A stretch of DNA of 64,000 bases from Piper betle (Eukaryota; Streptophyta; Magnoliopsida; Piperales; Piperaceae), in contig JAURVB010013144.1 in the NCBI GenBank assembly GCA_033002965.1, positions 44,647 to 108,646 of the forward strand, written 5' to 3'. The number at the start of each line of letters is the position of its first letter. Position 1 is the first letter of the stretch. The notes below the pieces were generated by a model. The model saw nothing but the letters and a program-made list of their open reading frames with translations, did no database searches and had not been told where the DNA came from. Positions 47,573 through 60,412 of this stretch are shown here, piece after piece. The translations under genes were made by a program, and so were the position numbers.

Positions 47573-49662
47573 TTTGAGCAAGGAAATAAGTTATCGTAAT
47601 TTATTTTTATTTTTGTTTTTATTTTGATCGGCTAAATGTCCTACTTTTAATTAGAATTTAATTGCTCCCATCCTTGTATTAATAATAAGAGTTGATATGC
47701 TCGAATTTGATTTATTTTCATAAATAAGCTAATAGAATTTTTTAATATATCTAATATTTTTTATATTTTTAGCTTACTGACATGTTGTAGTTTTCTTTGT
47801 ATTTCTATCCAATATTGCAATTGGGATGAGTTGAGCAAACCCAAACTTGAACCCTATTTGGAGCTATTCATATCCCAATTTATATTAATTAAATACTTCT
47901 GTTATATTTATTAGATGAAATATAATTCAATTAATAGAATATTTTTTAAATAAGCATATAATGCTTTTAGGATATGGCTAATTCATTTTTATTTATGATG
48001 ATAAACTGAGTATATATGTGTAATATAAGTTATTGAAATAATACATAAAAATAATAATACACAACTTAAATTAATTCAAAATTGATTACAATTTAAATCA
48101 GCTTAAGCTTGAGTAGGTTGAGTTCTAGAAGAGCAAAAAAAATGAGTAGAGCTCACACGATGAACGCTCTTATCCTATTACGACTTCTTCAGCTTGTTTG
48201 TTTAGATAAAATGGTTGGGTTGGCTCAGAACAAGTGTTTGTGCTCGTATTTTTAAAACAAATGGATTTTACAAGAGGAACCAAACAAATAAAAATATTTT
48301 AAAGGTCAAAATATGCCTAACTTTTTTAATACTAGTGAAACAAGTTTAAATTTGAGCCATCACATGTTTATATTTGGTTTTCTGGGACCACTACCCAAAC
48401 CAAATCATGGGTTTCACCGACCTGCCTGGCCCGGTGCTCTCTTTCCCCACCCGACGAACCCGAACCCGAACCAAGGTTAACTAGAAACCTCTGTGTCGAC
48501 CCAACTCGAACCCAGTATTATTACCCGACGAAATTGTATTATTGTAGAAGGGTTCGAGTCAGGCATGGAACCAAGAGCAACCAGATAGGCAACCCGAGCC
48601 ATCTTTGGGCTTCGGAATTTTATTTTTGTAATAATAATTTTGTGGTTAGACATGGCCATAAAAATATTTTTGCGGTTTGATGAAAGATTTAATAATTTTG
48701 TAATTGGCGTTATACCATTTAATTCTCATTAAATTTATTATCAAAGGTCTTTATATCAGCCAAATAAAACTACAATTACTTAAATTGTATCGAAAACTGA
48801 GGTGGTTCAACATTCGATTAAGCACATTTAATTAGAAAGGTTGTTAAATTTTACAGCAGATTTAGACCCATTAAAATGTAAGATATCCATTTATTAAATT
48901 TATCACTTTTTTCCAAGGCTATATTTATCACTTTTAAATAATGAGTTAATCTTGATTAAATTATTTGCACTAATAAGTATGAACACTTGAACTATCAACA
49001 GAGACATCCACCCACTTCGATCACTTTAAATATAGAAAAATTGTGTCTAATCATGATTATACATTATAAGAACCACAAGTTGTATAGTGGAGTAGAAGCA
49101 TTAGGATTCCCTCAAAACCAAGGCAAGCTCAATAATATCATTGTAGCTAGCTATTATATATCACTGATCAGAAATAATTAAGCAACCTATGTATATTTTT
49201 ACAAAGAATGATAAAATTTCACATCTTGCTAAATTGAAAATGAAACTTGAGTTGCTACTTAAATGCCATGTGATGTATGATTTGTGGTAGAAATAGCTTG
49301 TATGAAGTCCTTGCTTATCATATAATATAAAGCTCTAAGGGCATGTGTCACAAGGTGAGCAATTTTCGTGTATCAAAAACAGGTTGGCCACCAATCACAT
49401 TTGACCATAAAAGCTTGTAAATTGGATCATTAGATAGACAATAACTATGACCCAAAACCATAAGTTAGACTATAAACAAGTTATACCAATTAATATAATC
49501 TCCTTCAAACATTTGCCACAACCTGTAACAAGTTCAATTTTTTGATAAATTGATAGAGGGGGTTGCTGGGCAGGATGGAGTAGTAGATATGAATTAGTTG
49601 CTAGCAATTGGTGATAATGTCAATGCATATATCTAGGGCTTATTAAGAAGTTTGACTGTATT
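47573..49662. other. Intergenic, AT-rich
   Basis: No gene, RNA gene or clear element was recognised. A short repeat of CCGAACCCGAACC type occurs near 48460. Confidence 0.6.
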
Positions 49663-50165
49663 TGTAAAACCCGTCATTCGAGTCAAGGTTTTACGTTACT
49701 AAACCAGTCGGTTCGACCGTTGGTTCGAGTCGAGTTAGTTTTATAAATCACATGCTGAGTCAAGGCCAGCCGTAAGTTATGAGCGATGAGAGTCAGGTTT
49801 ACATGATTATCAGAATATATGAAAGTATGCAGTATTTGTTTTCTTTTTATATGTTTGATCGTAGAAGTAGTTTTAGGCCGAATAACGAATTAGGACGCGT
49901 TGGATTATATTCAGGTGGGTTATTAGTTATAGAGCATGTTATTTGGATGTTGTTATGTTTGTTTTTATTTTATGTGATTTTTTCATATTTTTTTAGATTT
50001 TTTAGGATTTATTACGAACTAATTATTATTTTGACTCGAGTACGAATTGAGTCAATACTTATTTACGAGTTTGCCACTAGGAGTGTTTTACTCCTTTCCC
50101 TATCATTTTTCCCTCCCAAAAACCCTCGCCGCCCACTGTGGTCACCGCCGCCACAGCCTGTTGCA
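49663..50165 (+). mobile_element. Truncated 5' part of an S1-type gypsy LTR
   Basis: It starts TGTAAAACCCGTCATTCGAG and follows S1 through the GAGCGATGAGAGTCAGG and TTACGAGTTTGCCACTAGG blocks into the C-rich leader. It is lost near GTCACCGCCGCCACAG. No right end or target duplicate is seen. Confidence 0.75.
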
Positions 50166-51157
50166 AAAGTACAGCTTGTTGCCTTTGCATAGGGTTGATG
50201 TGTGCATGAATTGGCATGTTGAGGGGCTTCCTTTTCTCCTTGGTTAACATTATTTCTCAACGAGGAAGGCTGCTTTTTTTATGTACTTACTCATTGATTT
50301 TCTATGTGACTTATCATGTTCACTTTGTGATGGGTGTCTTTTTTATTGCGAAAGTACAGATTTTTTTTTTTTGGGTTGCGATTTTGATGCAGGTCTTGCG
50401 TTTCACTTTCTCTTAACATGTTGAAGAGGAAAGTTTGTATTAAATTTCATCAAAACATGTTAATTTTAAAGGAAGAAACTGTGGGCTTAGTTTGGCATGT
50501 TCAAAAACAAAAAAATTACTCCTTATTCTCTAATCATATACAATTATCTTTAAAATTATCTTTTTATACACGTACGCCTCAATTAGCAAAATAATGGAAG
50601 AGATAAACTTCCAACCTCAGGGCTACTATTAATAACGCGCAGCTTAATTAATTATCATTAAAATTTGATCAGCAACAATTTTTTTAAAATAATAAAAAAA
50701 TCAAAAATCAAAAACCTTGAACATCAATCACTGAATACAATTTGATTGACCCGAGAAAAAACTATATAGTCAGTTGTTTAGGGGTGGCGGCCCAGCAGAG
50801 CCGGGCCTGTTGAAGCTGGTTAGTCCAATAGGCTGGCCCCTTGAATGAACCCTAGGCTCCGCCCGAGCGGAGCCTAAGGCTCCGTTCGAGTTGAGCCTAA
50901 TTGTGCCAATAAACTTGCTTAAATGAGATGAGCAAGAGTCAATGGTTTTTCAAAAAAATGCACAAAATGAAATCATAAACAACTACAAATTCATCACTAT
51001 CCAATAACTACAAATTAATTAGCAATCAAACATATAATATTACCTAAAAGTCTAATTTTTTAAAACAATAACAAAACAAACCATAAAAATTACTTGAAAA
51101 CTAAAACAAATCATCTGATCTCCCAACAAGAATAAAGTATCTAGCAAGTCAATGCAC
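50166..51157. other. Intergenic region
   Basis: AT-rich with a C/G-rich patch at 50780-50890 that holds a short inverted motif (AGGCTCCGCCCGAGCGGAGCCT). No gene is supported. The right end probably includes the 3' UTR of the phytocyanin gene. Confidence 0.55.
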
Positions 51158-51869
51158 TCATATGAACAAATTGTTCACACTAAGCACTATGAGTCCAACA
51201 CCATAAGCCAACATCAACTGGGCGAGTCCAAGACTCTGGACTTTGCCGCTTGAACTGATCGGAGAAGAAGAGGGGCCAGGTCTGGCGGCGCCTCCGCCGT
51301 TGGACGACGGCGAGGGGGCCATGGTGGGGCTGATGGTGAAGTTGGACTGACCCATGACCTGCACAATCAACCTCTGTCCACCCTTGCACTGCTTGGAGCG
51401 CCCACTGATGAAGTAGAAGAAACCAAAGCGATCAAACTTGAAGACAGTCTCACCATCTTCGTACTTGGCTATTGGGTTTGTAGTGTTGCAGTCTCTGTAA
51501 TCATCCGGTGCCACCACCAGCACAGAGTCGTTGATATACTTGAAATCTGGTGATCACAGTCGAACAGGGAACGAAATTAAAGAAGAAAGAAATTATAACT
51601 TATATATATATATATATAATGTATGTGTAGTAAATGGTAGGAAACTATGGTGAAGTTGGTATGTTACAGAGAGAATCGCCGATTTGGAAGCGGTTGTCGG
51701 AGGCCCATTGGTTGTAGGTTTCGGTCTGGTTGAAGGTGGGCTGCGTCCAACCTCGTGGGCTTCCCACAGTGAACTGTCGGGAAGACTCTGCCACCCCTGC
51801 TACGGAGATGAGTGTCACCGTGGAGGAGAGGAGCGAGAACTTGAGGTTGCACCAGGGATGAGGAGCCAT
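51158..51869 (-). CDS. Early-nodulin-like protein (phytocyanin family), two exons
   Basis: Exons on the minus strand are 51668-51869 and 51158-51546, with a GT-AG intron of 121 bp. The product is 196 residues. A signal peptide (KFSLLSSTVTLISVAGVA) occupies about the first 28 residues. A plastocyanin-like domain follows (FTVGSPRGW, NQWASDNRFQIGDSL, YINDSVLVV, FYFISGRSKQCKGGQRL) with the two domain cysteines. The usual copper-binding His positions are not His, as in other early-nodulin-like members, so copper binding is unlikely. Next is a Pro/Ser-rich arabinogalactan-type stretch (SPTMAPSPSS...), then a hydrophobic C-terminus (LAQLMLAYGVGLIVL) fitting a GPI anchor. Expected location is the outer face of the plasma membrane. 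An in-frame ATG at 51965 is possible but would bury the signal peptide. Confidence 0.92.
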
Positions 51870-52105
51870 GTGTGGAGTGGAGAGCAATGGAACGAGGATG
51901 GGAAGGAGTGACAAGGAGGAGGTTACAATGGGGTGAGTGGAACATATTACATAGAAGATATACACAACTTGGGCGGGAAGGGGCTGGGAGTGGGGTGTTG
52001 TGGAAGTTTAAAGCAGTTAGTTATTGGGGGCAAATGAGCGGCAAAGATTTGAACTTTGTTTTGGGTTTTGATCTGTTCTTGTCGAAGAATTCGTTTTTTT
52101 TTATG

Positions 52106-52144
<39 letters not shown>

Positions 52145-52689
52145 GAGTTAGTTTCTTTGAAGAGGGAAAAAATGAGTAGTAGTGGAGTAGACGTGCGTGC
52201 ACTCATCGGCATGGCCAGCACGTTGCAGTCAAAAACGTATCCATCCGCAATGTTTCCTGTGTATGAATTGGTTTGCTGGTGAATAGGTCTTTCAAAAGAG
52301 AAGTTTTCTGGGCAAATGTAGGTGAAGTTCCAAGTTATTGTTACGGATGCATAATGGTTTTCATACAATTCTGTACAAGCAGCGAACAACCAGGGTAAGC
52401 ACAAGCAAAGAAACACAACAATTGAAACAAACCAATACCGTTAAGTAACTAGGCAAGCTATTATTCTGTCACAAATCTGGAACAATGGTCATATTCCCAT
52501 GGTGCTTTTTACTTTACAACAATCAAGAGAACACTTTACACTCTGATCAATAGACGAGAGTTGATCACAAACAATGTCCAAAACAAAAGTTTCAAATGAA
52601 AAAAGTCTAGCAAAATGTCATAGTAAGAGAAGAGACGATTGCACAAAAAACTAATCGCTGCTTCACTTCCAAAAGGTTCTGTAAATTGA
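51870..52689. other. Region between the phytocyanin and kinesin genes
   Basis: It contains the phytocyanin promoter. A weak TATA-like GTATATCTTC lies on the minus strand at about 51953-51963, and a (TA)n tract at 52111-52140. The right part is likely the kinesin 3' UTR. No other gene is supported. Confidence 0.5.
52111..52140. repeat. (TA)n microsatellite upstream of the phytocyanin gene
   Basis: Pure TA tract of 30 bp about 240 bp before the phytocyanin start codon. Confidence 0.93.
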
Positions 52690-55544
52690 TTAGCTGGTTT
52701 TGCTTAGATCAGACACTCTCCGGCAGTGTTTGCCAAGAGCACTTTTCATGTTTGAACAAGATGTTGTCAACCTCCTACTCCTGGTTATGAATGAACTTTT
52801 CACAATGGCACTAGCACCATGAACATAGTTCTCTTTGTTTAGTAATTTGGACTCACCACCTCCAGCTTTCCTTGATTCAAGAACCAAAGACCTGTCCATG
52901 GATCCTCTCAGACTTGTTTTAAAATAGCTATCAGATGTGAAGGATTGAGACCCGAAATGCTCAAATGGGAGTTTATGTCCTGATCTCAATGTTCTCACCC
53001 TTGCAATAATTTCCGCCTCAGAACTCTGCCTATGCCGACTTGATGCCGTAGAGGTCATGAAGCGAGGCAAGAGATGAGAACCTGACCTTTGAATGGTTTT
53101 GTCGAAAAAGCGGGAGCTCTCTAAAATTTCTTCTGGGTGTACTCTAGCAAATTTTGGTGATTCAGATAGGTGGTATGTCGAGGAGAACAGTTTGATCTTT
53201 TCCTCCAAGAGGTGTTCATTTTTTATTATCTGGTTTCTCAATTCCTGACATTCTTGATTGGCATCTTTGATCTGCTGATCAAGATCAGCTATTTTCTTTT
53301 CTCTCAGCTTTCTCAATTCCTACACAACATATAATTCACATTAGCGATAGCAGCAAGATTTTGGAGAACATTGAAACTGGTTGAAACTAGAAACATGCTT
53401 GCCTCTGTAAGTTCTCTAGTTGATTCTACAGCTCTAGCCCTTTCAGCAAAGTTGAGGGAACAAATAGTTTCTCCAATGTCATCTTGGCTTGGACTTACAT
53501 GTACAAGCATCAAAGCTTTGGATCTATCACCTGCATCAATTAGGATTTTTTTATCTGAAAATTATTTCTTTCAGCAAATTTACACCATTAGCTTCCAAAA
53601 ACATGTAGAACAACAAAAAGAAACATGTTGTATAACTGGTTCAACAGGGATGAAACAAACCTAAGGCACCACAAATTTATGCAATGCAGTGAACTAACAA
53701 TAACAGTGACTGTTGGATTTAACCAGCTTACCTAGAGAATCTTTAAGAATTTGAGTCAGCTTGCTGTTCCTGAAAATAGGTTAATTGAAACTGTGAATGA
53801 CAGATTTTAGTGTTCTGGAAATGTGCATCACCAAATAAATGGCTTTGAGGAAGAAAAAATTGAATAATTTAGTGAACAGAAAATGTGCCTGAAAGGGACG
53901 TGATTACGCTTTCGTTTCAGTGCTGCAATTACATCTCCTAGAGCAGAAAGAGAGAGATTTATGGCCTTCCCTTCATCCATGGTCTGTCCAGTTGCTCCAG
54001 TCTTCAACAAACGCTCACTACCACCAAGATCCACCATCCACAATTTGCTAGTCTTTGGCTTCTCTCCGAATTGAATGGTAACACGAGTTAAACTGTATCA
54101 AGTGAACATGGCTTTTAACAGATTCTAAAACACTTCAAACTTCGAAACTTCTATTAGAGTGAATTAAATCTACCAATCTTTCAGAAAAGGAGCAAATAAA
54201 CTTTGAAACTCACCAGTGAGATCTGCTTGAGGATTCATTGACATTTGTCCAGGATGTAGCTCGACACTTCTTCCCCTTCACATACAATCGATTTGCTTGC
54301 GTGAAATCAGAAATTACAATGTCATTGAGCTTCTCAATTTCCACTGAGCCATCTGAGCCACTTTGAATGGTAAGACCACTGTAGAGAGCCAACCGAAGGA
54401 GTGTAAGCAATCAACCAAAGGAACCTCACAACATCAAAATTACTAGTAAGAACAATCACAATTGCAACTGATACAAAAGTGGCGGATACCATGTTGTTGC
54501 TAGCCCTAAATTGCGAGACAAGTTCCTGGTATAAGAGAGCAGATCTCGAAGGTTGCCCATGTACACCTCCAACATACTTATTGAGAAAGTTACAGGAGCG
54601 GCAATTTCCTTTGATGCCAATCGAAAGAGCTCCTTGAGGGCTCGAGGAACAATCCCAGGGTGGTCATTTGTTCCTTCCTTCAATCAGTTTTTCCAAGAAT
54701 TATTAAGTGTGGATTTTTACATGAAAAATCATGTCTGGAGCATAAATCTACGGTACTCACCATAGTGAATGTTTTGCCGGTTCCTGTTTGTCCATAGGCA
54801 AAGATGCACACATTGTTGCCATCTAAAGCTGATCTGAGAATTGGCTCAGCCTCAACAAAAACATCTTCTGTATGTACTCAAAAGATTAACATTCATATTA
54901 TACAAAAGCTAATCATATTCCAAAGTCATAGAGAATTACCCTGGGTGGTTGTCTGAGGGAACACTTTATCAAACGAGAACTCCTTTTTATATCCAATGCA
55001 GTTTATAGTGACCTTTTCTGAAGAAGTAGAAACTGGTTGAGGCATTCTTCTTACATGGTCAAAAGGTAGATTAGGACGAACCCGACAGAATACTCGAATG
55101 CTTCCTGTAGAATCCAGCTAAGAATACTCAATGTCAAGCCTAAAATCACACGTTGTGTTTGAAACAGTTAACAGAAAGCATCTGATTGTATCAAGTACCT
55201 TTAGTGTCTAGCAGTTTGTTCAAACTGTCCCTTCTTTTTCTTTCCAACAATCTCTGTCTGGATCTTAGTTCTTCAATCTCCCCTACAACTCCCCAACAGA
55301 TCCAGACGTCAAAAACCCAGAAACTACCACTTTTGGATCTCATGCATGTGAGTCAAACATGTGTAGAAATCCTACCTCGGAAGCTTGAAATGGCTTGTTC
55401 AAAAACTTCCCTTTCATGCTCAGGAACCAAGTTCACATCAGTGTAAGCCGGGAGAGAAGGTGAAGAGCCACCATGGTACTCGGAAGCACATGAAGGCCCA
55501 TGAAACGGATCGGAGCTCAAGCCGATGTCCACATCTTCTACCAT
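52690..55544 (-). CDS. Kinesin-14 family motor protein, ten coding exons
   Basis: Exons on the minus strand: 55376-55544, 55199-55282, 54940-55104, 54761-54867, 54490-54677, 54214-54378, 53889-54092, 53732-53769, 53403-53530, 52690-53319. They sum to 1878 bp, 625 residues, in frame throughout. A short N-terminus ends in a helical neck ([17 protein letters not shown]). The motor at about 85-400 has [10 protein letters not shown], the P-loop GQTGTGKT (165-172), switch I NESSSRSH and switch II DLGGSER. It also has [14 protein letters not shown] and [13 protein letters not shown] coiled coil (417-460) and a basic Ser/Arg-rich tail follow. The neck and [10 protein letters not shown] signature mark kinesin-14, microtubule motors that usually move toward minus ends. 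Eight of nine junctions were set by homology to conserved motor motifs. Two introns (53770-53888 and 53320-53402) begin with GC. A 5' UTR intron may end at 55565. Confidence 0.92.
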
Positions 55545-58361
55545 TCTCTCAAACCCCTCAACAACTAAATAAATGTAAAGATTCCAACTTCCAAAATGCA
55601 AAATGAAAAATGCAGACACTTTATGCTACTGCCAACTTCTTCTTCACCTGTTTCCAGTTTCGAAAGAAAGGAATCAAGCCAGGAAGCAACAGAAAAAGCA
55701 AGGAGCAAGAAGTAGACTTTAACATCAAGTGAGTAAATAAAGAAAACAAAAATCAATGAACTGAAATCAACTGATACCAAATATTCTACGCTTCTACTAA
55801 CAGCAAAGAAATGGAAAGCAGCAGAGAAAGCGACGTCAATGGTTAACTGCAACTCCAGCAGTCAAAAAAATGCAACATTGGCAGAGCCAACCAAGTACTC
55901 TTCTCAGCATTTTTTTAATAATGGTTGACAGAAAAGAAAAGAAATCTCAATCAGATTCATGGGCACTCAAACAACCCATGAAAAGTTTGACAAGTACACT
56001 TCAAAAAAAGAAAAAGAAGCCATTACCAGTTTCAGATCAAATGGCCTCCACCAAATACTTGCAGCTAATAATGAGAAGTGGGCACCAACAAGTGGCATGG
56101 GATTGTTTATGTGGTAGGTGAAAGAACAACGGTAAAAAAAGAATTGAGGGTAAGTTGCCTTGATTCATAAGCATTGATAAACAACAAAACTACTTCTGGG
56201 AAGATGCAGTCCCAGTCCTGACAGGAAGCCACATGGTCCAGGCACGTTGACATTGACGGAGAAACATTAAGGCTGTCCAGAGAAAGGCTGATAGTTCAAT
56301 ATTAACGGTGGCAAGTGTTGAATCAGTCGACCAGCTACCACCTTTGTCACAAAACTCACATCAAAGTCTTGGCGTTGACGGCAAACTGCTATTGTTGATA
56401 TATTTAACTGCTCAATGGGTAGAACGGAGGATTTTAGTTAGTTCAAAATAGCCAATATGGGTCAAAAAAAGGAGACAATATGGTATGCTGGCCACAAAAT
56501 TTTTAGCCACCTTTTGACTATTTGTGCCTACAACATAACTAAATATCAATATTTTTGACATGGAATGATATGTTTTGTATTTATTTTTTGATTATTTATC
56601 TTTACTAGGTTCCAATCTCAAATATTCAAACGTTTCGAACCAAATTGGACCATAATTTTGGTTGAGGGGGTAAGATATCCAACCCTATCTATTCTTATTC
56701 TTATTAATAAAATAATAACTTAATACTAGTTTTTGCTTAAAATAAGGAGATTTAACTTATTAAAATATAACAAAAATAAAAAATAAATCAAATTATTATA
56801 ATTTATATTCTCATTCAATTAGGATTTATACTTAAAGTCAATCAAAATTTGTATTTAAGATAGTCTATCACATTATTTAGCTTCAATTAATCTATAAATT
56901 ATAAATTTATTTATAGTATAGTCGTGCATAGCATAACATCAGAACCTAGTTTAGTTTAAGATCGGATCATATTAGATTTGGATATAAAAACCTCCTAATA
57001 ACTACTCTTAGCCTTCTTTACATAACCTTTGTCACTTTATCTTCATTTGTGTTGATAATTTTATTTACTCTCATGTTTTACTTCTCATTCTCACTTTCTC
57101 TTAGCAATAAATTATTTTTTACGTTTTTTCTTAATATCAGGTGAATAAACTTTAAATTAAATTCTGGATAGCTATATAAAAAATTTTAAAATATTTTTGC
57201 TATAGTTTTAAATACCGAACCAGTTGCTATATTGGATTTATAGCTGGTAATTGGTACGAGATATATTTGGCAGATTCAACTAAAATTTAAAATTATAAAT
57301 AAAATATTTATTAGATATTAAAAATATATTTTATTGTCGATATTTTATTAATTACCGGTTTAAATATTGTGATTTCAACAAAACAAATTAGATTTGCAAA
57401 ACAATAAATTAAAACATTGGATATGGATTAAAATGATACAAATGAATAAACTATATTAGATTTGACGTCCGTACGCGATATTTCAAACACAAGTTGGTGG
57501 TCTGATATTATATTTGAGACTATAATTCTCGCCACTAATGTCACATTGGAACAAAATGGACTTTATCATCTACCTCAACAATAAAACCAAGTATGAAGTT
57601 TCAAAAAATTATAATGATGGGAATTAAATTCAATAATGTAACCGAAAGTGTGAAGTATAAAAAAATAATCATACGATAGGAATCAAATTGGATAAGTTTC
57701 AAATGTTTGGCAGCTTTTTATCATTCCTAACAAAGGGAAGGGCCAACATTGGAGCCCAACAATGGCCGCTCCTCTTTACTGTAGCAAGTGCATATCTGCA
57801 TGCACTTTTGTGCCTGCTTTATACCGATATTGCCGATTGGGTTGTGCACAAAAGTGGCCGCCGGCGATGGTTCTATTTGTCTTGATCCCACGGTGGGAAC
57901 CTTCTTAGATGGAGGCGTTTTCGTATTCCCTACATTTTATACAATAAATTTCTTTCTTAAATCAAAGAGGGAAATTTTTTCTTATAAACAACTTTTATTG
58001 GCTTATTTTTCGGCCTCCTTATTAAAATATACGTAATATTTTATATCCAGTTTATCCATCAACAGAATCAAAATGTTATATTATAATAAATTTATTATAT
58101 CTTAACTAAATTAAACACAACACCCCCAAGCACTTACCCTCTAATCCAAAATGACCCTCAACTCTATATTAAAGAAGACTACGGCCACACGCAAAGCCGA
58201 ACCACCTGGCCAATGCACCATCCAAAGCCAAACCACAACGGCTCAAACCCCACTACTAAGCCTCTAATCCTAAGCCTTTTTTGCTTTTTCTTCATCAAAT
58301 AGAATATAACAACCCAAATTATGAAATTTTTAAGAGATAAAATTTCCTAAAATTGGTAGAT
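55545..58361. other. Intergenic, AT-rich
   Basis: The first few hundred bases probably include the kinesin 5' UTR and a leader intron (acceptor TTTATTTAG near 55565). The rest is AT-rich with no gene, RNA gene or defined element recognised. Confidence 0.55.
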
Positions 58362-58489
58362 TATAAAATCTTCAAATTATAAAGATTCATGTATCAATGA
58401 AAGTGTGCTAAAAAATCTTTAATATGGTAAATTAATTTGTAAAAAATGACTTAGGATTATCCGTTTGCACTTGACCCAAATTGTTATCA
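58362..58489 (+). mobile_element. Decayed TRIM-like LTR, related to T1-T3
   Basis: The order of motifs matches the T1-T3 LTR. A preceding AAATTTCCTAAAATTGGTAGA corresponds to AAATTTCCTAAGGTGGGTGGA. Then comes TATAAAATCTTCAAATT for TGTGAGATCCCTCAACTT. Further on is AAATGACTTAGGATTATCCGTTTGCAC for AAATGACTTAGCCCATTACGTTGCAC, and finally TTGTTATCA for GTCGTTACA. Many substitutions and about 26 missing bases make it an old copy. Confidence 0.5.
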
Positions 58490-60187
58490 TAGTAAAAAAT
58501 CATTGGATTGATAAGATTATAGATGAAGTTTTTCTTGACCGAATTGTTTTTCTTGACACCAATCTTTCTCGCCTATTTGACCTTACATATTGAACATTAA
58601 CGGAATTATGTAAATTGTGTAACAATTTTCAATTACATGAAAGGGATATATGTTATACATGAGATAATAAATATATTTTAGCTCAATAGCCAATATTCTC
58701 AAAATTTCAAGTGGTGGCGATTCTATCATGTATTTGTACAAATATTTTACATGCATCATGGCGCGGGGCAAATGGGAATAATAATTGATTTATTATAAAA
58801 ACATATATTAAACTAATATTTTTTTATATAAAATACATTAGTTATAGATTATTTTTGGTAGGATGGACCATTTGAAATTAAAATTGCTTAGCAACTACGT
58901 ATACACAACCACTAAATCCAATGATCATTATTTTTTAAAAAATTGGATAAATTAATCTTATTATACAACCGTCCTTATAATCTAAGAGCTTATATTAGTG
59001 ACTTTAGCGGACACAAAAGCATCCATACCAACTGATATTAATTTTTTTGTTTAAAACCTTTTCAGATTTAACATTGTTCTCAATTGGATTCATACCCCAT
59101 ATTACATCAAACAACTAACATTAAAGAATTAAATTATACAACCAAATTTACATTTTTTTCCCAATCAAGCAGACCATTTGGAAGGTGCATGCAAAAATTT
59201 TCAATTGAAGAGTGGTTCGTTAGTAGGGGATTGCTCATTTTGAAAGATAAGATGGTGCTAGCTACAACTCTCACCTTTGATGTTGGTCTGCTGGTTCTAG
59301 TACTGCAATTGCATCACTTCAAGTCAGGGTCGTAGTTGGATCCCAACGAATTTTACAGCAAAAGCATGAGCACACTAGTCAGACCTCAGTCCTAAAAGAC
59401 CCATTTCATCTTCCCGGTGTCAGGGGGACGCTACACTTGTCATGATTTTAATCATCCAAAGACTAGATGACCACGTGAAATTCTCCACCACATATTATCG
59501 TGATCATAATTTCTTTCTCACAACAACAATTCCCCCTTTTAATGAAAACTGCTCCTAATACAAGACTAAAACTATTTCTTAACGAGTAACTCTACTTCAA
59601 TACATGAGTAAAATTACACCCAATAAATGAAATCACTCATTAATAAACTATAATTATAAACCTATAACAATCATAGTTATTCAACGAGAGAAAACTTATC
59701 CTAAATATAGATCAAATACAAAAGACAGAGAACTTGAAAATTTGACAAGTCTTTTGGAGAAGCAGCGCCCACTATCCCAATACTAATGAAGTGTCTTTTC
59801 TCACAACTAACAATTTCCTCTCATTTTCACAAACACCAATCCCAACCTTGGTGATTCTTTCTCGACTAATTTGCACTCCCTTGTGCTTCTACAAAAGAGA
59901 ACAAATTTCTCACATTTCCCCCGAAGGGAGATCACCCCGATGGAGTCTCTCGAAGGAAGAATACACCAAATATATTTGTCCAACCCTAACACCATAATTG
60001 AAATATGGATGACCTATTTGAACTGAAGAGCTAACTCCAAATATTCTTTTTTGAATATTGAAATCTTTACTAATGAGTCTCTATTTTATATTTTATAATT
60101 CTCTTTAAATTCTTCGTACACCTTTAATATATATATCATGTACACCATGAAAACTTTGTCACTGTATATTGCATGCTTGGTTGGGAG
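58490..60187. other. Intergenic, AT-rich
   Basis: Nothing recognised: no gene, RNA gene or transposon ends. Confidence 0.55.
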
Positions 60188-60412
60188 TCATGGGAGTTGC
60201 ACCAAGAGGGCATCAATGAGTAGGTCCACCGTGCGGCCATTGTCGACGGCCACCATCCTAGTGACGGTGTGAGTCTGGCTGGGGGCGGCGGCCAGGACAT
60301 GGCAGTTCTCTTGGGTTTCCATGGTTTGAAAGATTTGGTTGGCCAGTCCTGCTCTGCTTCCAGATTGGATGCCAAAGAATGCAGCTTTGTTGCCAAATGC
60401 CCACACCTTCAT
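60188..60412 (-). CDS. Unrecognised small open frame
   Basis: A 74-residue frame begins MKVWAFGNKAAFFGIQSG and contains TMETQENCHVLAAAP, VTRMVAVDNGRTVDLLIDALL. It is unlike the surrounding AT-rich DNA: GC-richer, with balanced amino acid content and no repeats. No domain, signal peptide or membrane segment is visible. It could be a fragment of a larger gene, an exon, or chance. It lies about 120 bp upstream of the LTR of element G3, on the opposite strand. No function is proposed. Confidence 0.3.
   Translation of the reverse strand: MKVWAFGNKAAFFGIQSGSRAGLANQIFQTMETQENCHVLAAAPSQTHTVTRMVAVDNGRTVDLLIDALLVQLP

Noticed and set aside
52021..52416. 131-residue minus-strand frame between the phytocyanin and kinesin genes
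   Set aside because: It ends in a (TA)n-encoded IYIYIY run, has no recognisable domain, and overlaps likely promoter and 3' UTR sequence.
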